Origin: Porphyromonadaceae bacterium UBA4259
Lineage (GTDB): Bacteria; Bacteroidota; Bacteroidia; Bacteroidales; Muribaculaceae
Reading direction: 5' to 3'
NCBI GenBank assembly: GCA_002396125.1
Contig: DGWL01000062.1
Span: 1 to 9,732 of the forward strand
DNA length: 9,732 nt
Shown: in pieces, positions 1-4,960 of the stretch
How positions within the stretch are numbered: the stretch's first letter is position 1
How the letters are laid out: every line of letters starts with the position of its first letter
Position numbers and translations under genes: made by a program
The notes under the pieces: generated by a model
The model's input: the letters and a program-made list of their open reading frames with translations, nothing else
What the model was told of the DNA's origin: nothing
Database searches by the model: none

Positions 1-1260
1 ATCATGCAGAGCATGGTGGATGAAATTCTCAAGGAGAAACCGGCACTGCTCATTATCACCGGCGACCTCACTTTCAATGGCGAGGCCCAGAGTCATCATC
101 AACTTGCATCTCACCTCAAACGCCTGCATCAAAACGGAGTGCGCACGCTGGTAATTCCTGGCAATCACGACGTTAACAACCCACATTCCCGCTCATTCCT
201 TGCCGCCGAGGCCCAGCCTGTTGCCACAGTAAGCGCCGGCGAGTTTGCCTCAATCTACCACGACTATGGCTATGACAACGCCAGTGAGCGTGACCCTGCC
301 TCCTTGAGCTACATTTGCGAGCCAATCCCAGGCTTGGTGATGCTCGCCATCGACAGTAACCGCTACGATGAGAACCGCAGCATTGCCCGTGGCGACAGCC
401 TTAACACCTATTTCAACGGCGGTCGAGTGAAAGATGCCACCCTCGAGTGGATTAAGAACAGCTCCACTCTGAAGCAAGCACGCAGCCGGGGCAAGAAGGT
501 GATGGCCATGATGCACCACCACCTGCTCGAGCACATCGATGGCGAAGCGCGCATGTTGCCCAACTATATCGTGAGCAACCGTGATGCTGTGGTGGCGGCA
601 CTTGAGCAAAGTGGCGTCCATGTCGTGTTCACCGGGCACCTCCACATCACCGATGCCGCTGCTGGCAACAGCATCACCGACGTGGCAACAGGGTCGGCAT
701 CGACCTATCCTCTCCCCATGCGCACCATCACCCTGAATGAAAAGCTCGACACAATTACCGTGACCACACGATTCTTCGATGGCATCGATGCCGGCATCGT
801 GGAGCAAGGCAAGCGCTTGATTGAAGGTAGCGGGCCGGCATTGGCATCGGTAGTGTCGCGACGATTATGGGATGCCATGAGCAAGAAATTACAGCAGTTG
901 CAGCCCATGCTCAGTTCAATGAATATCGACATGAGCCACCTGCCTGCCAGCGAGCGCGAATTGCGTGCGTTACTGCTTCGACACCTGCAAGAGCCTCTCA
1001 CCCGCAGCCTGCTCACCGTGACTCGCGGCAACGAGAACCCACAGCAAGCACCCCTCATTATCGATGCCATCAAGCAGGGCGTGCAAGTCATGATTGCCGA
1101 GGTGATGCCTGCCGATGCCGACACCGTGGGTGACTTTCTCATCGAGAACTTGATGCCACGCGTCGAACCCATGCTGCGTAGCGCACTCGAGGACATCAAC
1201 CGGCTGGGCACACCACAGCAGTCATCTACCCCCGACCACACTCTCTCAATCGCGCTTTGA
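1..1260 (+). CDS. Calcineurin-like metallophosphoesterase, 5' end missing
   Basis: This is the C-terminal part of a binuclear-metal phosphoesterase. The frame is open from base 1, so the true start lies before the window. Counting from the first visible Met (base 4), it shows the family metal-binding blocks in order: GDLT-NG (residues 20-26), GNHD (53-56), a His cluster MHHH (170-173) and GHLH (211-214). The first block of the fold, D-x-H, should precede residue 20 and is outside the window, so no signal peptide can be judged. After the catalytic domain (to about 250) comes a mostly helical C-terminal region of about 170 residues that I do not recognise. Such enzymes hydrolyse phosphomono- or phosphodiesters (cyclic-nucleotide phosphodiesterases of the CpdA type are relatives), but the substrate cannot be read from the motifs. 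No convincing terminator follows it. Family assignment is firm; specific function is unknown. Confidence 0.9.
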   Translation: MMQSMVDEILKEKPALLIITGDLTFNGEAQSHHQLASHLKRLHQNGVRTLVIPGNHDVNNPHSRSFLAAEAQPVATVSAGEFASIYHDYGYDNASERDPASLSYICEPIPGLVMLAIDSNRYDENRSIARGDSLNTYFNGGRVKDATLEWIKNSSTLKQARSRGKKVMAMMHHHLLEHIDGEARMLPNYIVSNRDAVVAALEQSGVHVVFTGHLHITDAAAGNSITDVATGSASTYPLPMRTITLNEKLDTITVTTRFFDGIDAGIVEQGKRLIEGSGPALASVVSRRLWDAMSKKLQQLQPMLSSMNIDMSHLPASERELRALLLRHLQEPLTRSLLTVTRGNENPQQAPLIIDAIKQGVQVMIAEVMPADADTVGDFLIENLMPRVEPMLRSALEDINRLGTPQQSSTPDHTLSIAL

Positions 1261-1359
1261 AAACCAGCAAGCAACAGCACATAGCCACGTAAAGGACGTT
1301 TTTTCTCGGTTTTAAACAATTTTTATCAAAAAAATAGCATCTATAATTGCAAATGTCTT

Positions 1360-1367
1360 TAACTTTG
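1360..1367 (+). promoter_or_regulatory. Bacteroidota -7 promoter element (TAACTTTG)
   Basis: TAACTTTG is a perfect match to the Bacteroidota primary-sigma -7 consensus TAnnTTTG. It lies 41 bases before the start codon at 1409, which would give a 5' leader of about 35 bases. No good TTTG-type -33 element is visible about 20 bases upstream, which is common for these promoters. It probably drives the FKBP gene block. The spacer 1261-1408 holds nothing else I can name. Confidence 0.6.
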
Positions 1368-1408
1368 CAGTTTGATTAACGAAACATATATTCTAATTAA
1401 CTATATTA

Positions 1409-2002
1409 ATGGATAAATTAAGCTATGCACTGGGCTTAAGTATGGCCCAGAACTTCAAGGGCTCGGGAATTCAAAGCATCAATGCCGACGACTTTGCCGA
1501 TGCCCTGCGTGCTGTCTATGAAGACAAAGAGAAGAAAATGACCTATGACGAGGCCAAGCAAGTGGTACAAGACTTCTTCACCGAGCTCGAGGCCAACGCC
1601 GGAGCAATGAACGAGGAACTGGGAAAGAAATTCCTGGAGCAGAACGCTCAGCAAGAGGGCGTCAAGGTGACCGAGAGCGGCCTCCAATACCTCGTGCTCA
1701 AGGAAGGCAATGGAGTGAAACCGGGTCCTAACGATGCCGTGACAGTTCACTACACCGGTCGCCTTATCGACGGCACCGTGTTTGACAGCTCGGTAGAGCG
1801 CGGCGAGCCCGCAACCTTTGCCGTGGGGCAGGTTATCCCCGGTTGGGTCGAGGGACTGCAGCTCATGAGCGAGGGCGCAGCTTGGCGCTTGTTCATCCCG
1901 TCAAACCTCGCCTACGGTCCTCACGGAACCGGCCCCATTCAGCCCAATTCCACACTCATCTTTGACGTACAGCTGATAAAGGTTAACCCCAGCAACAAAT
2001 AA
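1409..2002 (+). CDS. Cytosolic FKBP-type peptidyl-prolyl cis-trans isomerase (FklB/FKBP22-like)
   Basis: This 197-residue enzyme catalyses cis-trans isomerisation of Xaa-Pro bonds during protein folding. There is no signal peptide or lipobox, so it should stay in the cytosol, like E. coli FklB (about 206 residues). Residues 1-85 form the helical FKBP N-terminal dimerisation domain (it begins with the typical SYALGLSMAQNF). A long charged helix follows to about 90, then the FKBP domain (about 93-193). Active-site positions are intact: Y115 (HYTG), F125-D126 (FDSS), V142-I143 and W146 (VIPGW), and Y169 (LAYG). W146 corresponds to the Trp at the floor of the FKBP12 pocket and is retained only in this one of the three neighbouring FKBPs. 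The start at 1409 follows a -7 promoter box by 41 bases. The next FKBP begins 42 bases downstream with no terminator between, so the two are probably co-transcribed. Confidence 0.93.
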   Translation: MDKLSYALGLSMAQNFKGSGIQSINADDFADALRAVYEDKEKKMTYDEAKQVVQDFFTELEANAGAMNEELGKKFLEQNAQQEGVKVTESGLQYLVLKEGNGVKPGPNDAVTVHYTGRLIDGTVFDSSVERGEPATFAVGQVIPGWVEGLQLMSEGAAWRLFIPSNLAYGPHGTGPIQPNSTLIFDVQLIKVNPSNK

Positions 2003-2044
2003 AACACACTATAACAACAATTTAAAAGAAAACACAACTAAATT

Positions 2045-2986
2045 ATGAAAAAGTTATTTTCACTGGCCATGGTAGCCCTCTTGGTGGGCACAATGGCAAG
2101 CTGCAATGGCAACAAGGCCGGCGAGAGCGCTAAGGCTTCAAAAATGGGCGACTCTATCGCCAACCAAATGGGCGAACTCATTGGCTCGCAACTCAAGATG
2201 ATGCAAGAGCAAGGTCCCGAGAAACTCGACGAAGCCGAGCTCATGAAGGGCATCGAGGCCATGGAGTCTCTGCTCAAGAGCGATACCACTCTCAAGGCAC
2301 GCTCGTTCAACCAGGGTGTTGCCATTGGCGCACAAATCTTTGGCGGCTTGAGCCAGCAAGAGGAGCAAACCGGCAAAATCAACCGCAAGGCATTCCTCAA
2401 GGCTATCAAGAAAGCCTTCACCAGCAAGGACAGCGTTGACATGAACAAGATGCAAACTCTCCAGGCCAACATGATGGGTCTGATGCAGCGCGCTACCATC
2501 GCCAAGGGTCAAGAAAACGACAAGGCCGGACAAAAGTATATCGCCGAGCAGATGAAGAAGGACAAGGGCTTCAAGAAGACAGCTTCGGGCCTCATCTACA
2601 AGGTGGTTAAACCCGGTACTGGTGCCAACTTCAACGATTCAGCTGTGGTTGACGTCCTCTATGAGGGTAAGCACATCAACGGCAAGGTGTTCGACAGCAA
2701 GAAGGATAGCCCCATCCCCTTCAACCTCAAGCAAGTGGTTCCCGGCTTCCGCGAGCTGCTCACTCTCATGAACACCGGTGCCGAGGTTATCGCCATCATT
2801 CCTGGCAACATCGCCTATGGTGAGCAAGGTAACCCACAAGGTGGCATTGGCCCCAACGAGACTCTGGTATTTGAGGTAACCGCCAAGGGCATCCATCAGG
2901 ATGACCCCAACCAAATGCCTGGCATGCCCAAGGGTCTGCGTAAAGCAGCTCCAGCACCCAAGCCTGCCAAGCCAGCCAAGAAATAA
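2045..2986 (+). CDS. FKBP-type peptidyl-prolyl isomerase, predicted lipoprotein
   Basis: This is a 313-residue envelope prolyl isomerase. The N-terminus MKKLFSLAMVALLVGTMASC is a lipoprotein signal with Cys20 as the predicted lipidation site. No acidic surface-export signal follows the Cys, so a periplasm-facing anchor is likely (inference). Residues about 33-165 form an enlarged helical FKBP N-terminal domain rich in Met, Gln and Lys, linked by a long helix to the FKBP domain (about 185-275). Pocket residues present are Y206, F216-D217, V231-V232 and Y258 (IAYG). The position that is Trp in FKBP12 is Phe here (F235 in VVPGF). The C-terminus (about 282-313) is a low-complexity Met/Pro then Ala/Pro/Lys tail. 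The gene lies 42 bases after the cytosolic FKBP and shares its start context and parts of its FKBP coding sequence with the next gene, so the two are paralogues. Mip and FkpA are the closest well-known types. Confidence 0.92.
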   Translation: MKKLFSLAMVALLVGTMASCNGNKAGESAKASKMGDSIANQMGELIGSQLKMMQEQGPEKLDEAELMKGIEAMESLLKSDTTLKARSFNQGVAIGAQIFGGLSQQEEQTGKINRKAFLKAIKKAFTSKDSVDMNKMQTLQANMMGLMQRATIAKGQENDKAGQKYIAEQMKKDKGFKKTASGLIYKVVKPGTGANFNDSAVVDVLYEGKHINGKVFDSKKDSPIPFNLKQVVPGFRELLTLMNTGAEVIAIIPGNIAYGEQGNPQGGIGPNETLVFEVTAKGIHQDDPNQMPGMPKGLRKAAPAPKPAKPAKK

Positions 2987-3007
2987 TAATTAATTCCAGA
3001 ATTTCAC

Positions 3008-3057
3008 GAGACTTCCTCTCCGCGCCCCATGATGCGGTGGGGAAGTCTCTTGTGTTT
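3008..3057 (+). terminator. Hairpin between the second and third FKBP genes (possible terminator or attenuator)
   Basis: GAGACTTCC (3008-3016) pairs with GGAAGTCTC (3041-3049). The stem continues inward through CCGC (3020-3023) with GCGG (3034-3037). The downstream tract, TTGTGTTT, is only moderately T-rich, so termination may be partial and some transcripts may read into the third FKBP. The hairpin covers the ATG at 3037, which argues against that codon being the start of the next gene. Confidence 0.55.
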
Positions 3058-3084
3058 AAAACCAACAGAATCACACTATTAATT

Positions 3085-4488
3085 ATGAAAAAGATATTTT
3101 TAGCATTCATAGCTGTGGCCAGCTGCATGACAGCCGGCGCACAAGACTTCGACATTGCAGCCATCACTCAAGCCAACAAGAACAAGGCCGACTCGCTAAG
3201 CACAATGATGGGAAAGGCTATGGCCACACAAGCTGCCATGAACCACACCACTGCACAAGCAAGACAATTGTTCCTCAAGGGATTCAATGATGTTATAAGC
3301 ATCGACAATCAGGACGAGGCCTTCAAGGAAGGCAACTCAATCGCAACCGAGTTCTACAAGACTGCCGAAAGCATGAAGCAACGTAACGGCATTGAGATGA
3401 GCCGCAAGGCCTTTGCACAGGCGCTGCTGGAAAATTTCAACGACACCACCCGCACAATCAACAACCAGGTTGCCCAACAAATCAACGCCGAGGCTAAACG
3501 CTTCATCGATGAACTCACAGCTCTGCACAAGGACAGCACAGCGGCTGCCACTAAGGCTAGCCTCATCGCACTCAAGAGCGACTCGCTAAGCAGCAACATG
3601 GGCCAGTTCTACGGCCTGCAAATGCGCTTCTTGTGCAAGCAGAAGAAGCGCGATGCGGCACAAATAGCACGCTTGCTCGAAGGCTTCAACTCTGCAATCA
3701 ACATCGACGACAGCAATAAAGCTCTCATCGACGGGCGCACGCTGGCCACCGAGTTCATGAACATGGAACAAGGCTACAAGAAGCAGTTGGGTCTCACCCT
3801 CAACAAGGACCTCTTCACTGCAGCAGCCACCACCGTTCTCAACGACACAAAGACTCCCACCCTCGAGGAATATCAAGTGCTCAACGAGAGGACATCGGCC
3901 TATGCCAAAGAAACTCAGGCATTTGTTAAGGAGAACGGCCCCGAAGCACTGGCACAAAAAGGACTGGGCAAAAAATACATCGAGAACATCATGGAGAAAG
4001 ACTCGGCCTACGTTCAGGCACCATCGGGACTTGTCTACAAAATTCTCAACAATGGCAACGGCAAGAAGTTTGCCGCTACCGACAAAATTAAGGTCATGTA
4101 CAAGGGCACTCACGTCGACGGCACAACCTTCGACGAGAGCAAGCAACCCGTGTCGTTCTCGCCTAGTCAGGTTGTTCCCGGCTTCCGCGAGGCTTTGCTC
4201 ATGATGAGCCCGGGTGCCAAGATGATTGCCGTGATGCCTCACAACCTCGCCTACGGTGCCCGTGGAGCCGGCAAGAATATCAAGCCCTACGAGACGCTGG
4301 TGTTTGAAATCGAGACCATCGGCATTGACGATGCAACACCCGCTGCAAAGCCAGCTCAGCCAGCCAAGAACGAGACAGCCACCAAAGCCACTGCCGGCAA
4401 CAAAACCACCAAAACTACAACTCCTGCCAAGAAGACCTCTAAAAAAGCAACAGGCAAGAGCAAGAAAACTGCCAAGCGCAAGAAATAA
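3085..4488 (+). CDS. Exported FKBP-type peptidyl-prolyl isomerase with duplicated N-terminal domain and lysine-rich tail
   Basis: I chose the ATG at 3085 (467 residues) over the in-frame ATG at 3037. The 3085 start begins directly with a signal peptide (MKKIFLAFIAVASCMTAGA), has a start context nearly identical to the preceding FKBP gene, and clears the hairpin. Signal peptidase I cleavage after A19 (AGA before QDF) is most likely; V-A-S-C14 is an alternative but unusually early lipobox. Residues 33-118 and 163-252 are two tandem copies of an FKBP N-terminal-like helical domain. A long helix (about 262-315) leads to the FKBP domain (about 320-415), with Y339, F349-D350, V363-V364 and Y390 in the pocket and Phe (F367) at the FKBP12 Trp position. 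Residues 417-467 are a tail of mostly Lys, Ala and Thr, resembling histone H1 tails. FKBPs of the Mip/FkpA type have one N-terminal domain. A strong terminator follows. Confidence 0.9.
   Translation: MKKIFLAFIAVASCMTAGAQDFDIAAITQANKNKADSLSTMMGKAMATQAAMNHTTAQARQLFLKGFNDVISIDNQDEAFKEGNSIATEFYKTAESMKQRNGIEMSRKAFAQALLENFNDTTRTINNQVAQQINAEAKRFIDELTALHKDSTAAATKASLIALKSDSLSSNMGQFYGLQMRFLCKQKKRDAAQIARLLEGFNSAINIDDSNKALIDGRTLATEFMNMEQGYKKQLGLTLNKDLFTAAATTVLNDTKTPTLEEYQVLNERTSAYAKETQAFVKENGPEALAQKGLGKKYIENIMEKDSAYVQAPSGLVYKILNNGNGKKFAATDKIKVMYKGTHVDGTTFDESKQPVSFSPSQVVPGFREALLMMSPGAKMIAVMPHNLAYGARGAGKNIKPYETLVFEIETIGIDDATPAAKPAQPAKNETATKATAGNKTTKTTTPAKKTSKKATGKSKKTAKRKK
3181..3438 (+). repeat. First copy of the duplicated N-terminal domain in the exported FKBP
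   Basis: This codes for residues 33-118. Landmarks are KADSLS (34-39), then MG, then GFN at 66-68, an I-ID step, ATEF (87-90) and a K-x-F helix with F110. The same landmarks recur in the second copy. The coding sequence shares the 14-base string cgactcgctaagca (3189-3202) with the second copy, exactly 390 bases away. Confidence 0.75.
3571..3840 (+). repeat. Second copy of the duplicated N-terminal domain in the exported FKBP
   Basis: This codes for residues 163-252. KSDSLS (164-169), GFN (200-202), ATEF (221-224) and F244 match the first copy at offsets of 130 residues for the first landmark and 134 for the others. That implies one four-residue insertion in this copy near residues 185-195 (LCKQKKRD). 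The 14-base string shared with the first copy is at 3579-3592. The copies are well diverged otherwise, so the duplication is old. Confidence 0.75.
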
Positions 4489-4509
4489 ATCTCACACTTA
4501 TAATACCAA

Positions 4510-4552
4510 AAGGCTCAGCGCGCATCAATGCGTGTTGAGCCTTTGATTTTTT
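4510..4552 (+). terminator. Intrinsic terminator of the FKBP block
   Basis: A 16-base arm (4510-4525, AAGGCTCAGCGCGCAT) pairs with 4528-4543 (ATGCGTGTTGAGCCTT), with two G-T wobbles and the turn at CA. It is followed by the T-run TGATTTTTT (to 4552). This is a textbook Rho-independent terminator 22 bases after the stop of the third FKBP gene. Confidence 0.9.
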
Positions 4553-4557
4553 GGCAC

Positions 4558-4565
4558 GATTTTTG
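4558..4565 (+). promoter_or_regulatory. Weak -7-like element upstream of the small basic gene
   Basis: GATTTTTG matches five of the six fixed positions of TAnnTTTG. The small gene at 4613 sits behind a strong terminator and so needs its own promoter, which is the main reason to note this site. A TTTG at 4542-4545 is too close (12 bases) to be a proper -33 partner. This is a tentative call. Confidence 0.25.
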
Positions 4566-4612
4566 CTGGATTTTAATTAAATGTATTAACTGAAAAAACA
4601 CATTATCAGAAC

Positions 4613-4801
4613 ATGAAAAAGTCAAAAATCACCAAGAGCAACTCGATGGACAAAATCATTAAGATGATTTCACGCAACGAGCAGATGGAGCGTAACGGCG
4701 GGGGACAATGGGTGGCAACCCACCGAGTGCACAAGTCGAAGAAGGCCTACTCACGCAAGCGCTTCAAGAACGACACCAAGCGCGCACTGGGCGACGAGTA
4801 A
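4613..4801 (+). CDS. Small basic protein of unknown function (62 residues)
   Basis: I do not recognise a named family. The protein has 12 Lys and 6 Arg against 6 acidic residues, for a net charge near +12. It has an N-terminal amphipathic-looking segment (MDKIIKMISRNEQMER, residues 12-27), a Gly-rich turn (29-31) and a cationic block, HRVHKSKKAYSRKRFK (37-52). There is no signal peptide or membrane segment, so a cytosolic, nucleic-acid- or ribosome-associated role is conceivable (inference only). The gene stands alone: a strong terminator lies 60 bases upstream and the next gene, 159 bases downstream, has its own promoter. Codon choices (cgc, ggc, aag, gac) match its neighbours, which supports a real coding gene rather than a chance frame. 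The start ATG begins MKKSK in an A-rich context typical of this phylum; a later Met at residue 12 is less likely. Confidence 0.75.
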   Translation: MKKSKITKSNSMDKIIKMISRNEQMERNGGGQWVATHRVHKSKKAYSRKRFKNDTKRALGDE

Positions 4802-4911
4802 GTAGAACAAATGAGACTGGCAAAAAAGAGACTGCTCCCAGCCTACTCCAAGTCTTTCCTTGAGAATCAAGAAAAACATTTAAAACTTATCCCTTATCAC
4901 TTATTTTTTAC

Positions 4912-4919
4912 TATCTTTG
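4912..4919 (+). promoter_or_regulatory. Bacteroidota -7 promoter element (TATCTTTG)
   Basis: TATCTTTG is a perfect match to TAnnTTTG, 49 bases before the start of the prolyl oligopeptidase gene. The predicted leader is about 35 bases and A-rich. No clear -33 TTTG is visible in the AT-rich stretch upstream. This suggests the peptidase is transcribed independently of the FKBP block. Confidence 0.65.
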
Positions 4920-4960
4920 CAGATTAATGCATCACAACGAATCACTAAACTGCAATTAAT

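Noticed and set aside
1286..1306. Possible terminator after the metallophosphoesterase (ACGT-AAAGG-ACGT then T-run)
   Set aside because: The stem is only four base pairs, so the T-run alone is not enough to call a terminator.
3037..3084. Upstream in-frame ATG giving the third FKBP 16 more residues
   Set aside because: The ATG lies in a hairpin stem. The extra residues would bury the signal peptide, and the ATG at 3085 matches the paralogue's start context.
3586..4242. Minus-strand open frame of 218 codons opposite the third FKBP
   Set aside because: It is a shadow of a well-supported coding gene, with low-complexity Val/Leu/His composition and no recognisable domain or promoter.
4333..4485. 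Lysine-rich tail as a frameshift artefact
   Set aside because: The frame stays open with normal codon choice, ends 22 bases before a good terminator, and a shorter tail of similar composition occurs on the paralogue.
4829..4855. AGACT/AGTCT dyad downstream of the small basic gene as a terminator
   Set aside because: It is a five-base stem with a long unpaired loop and no real T-run.
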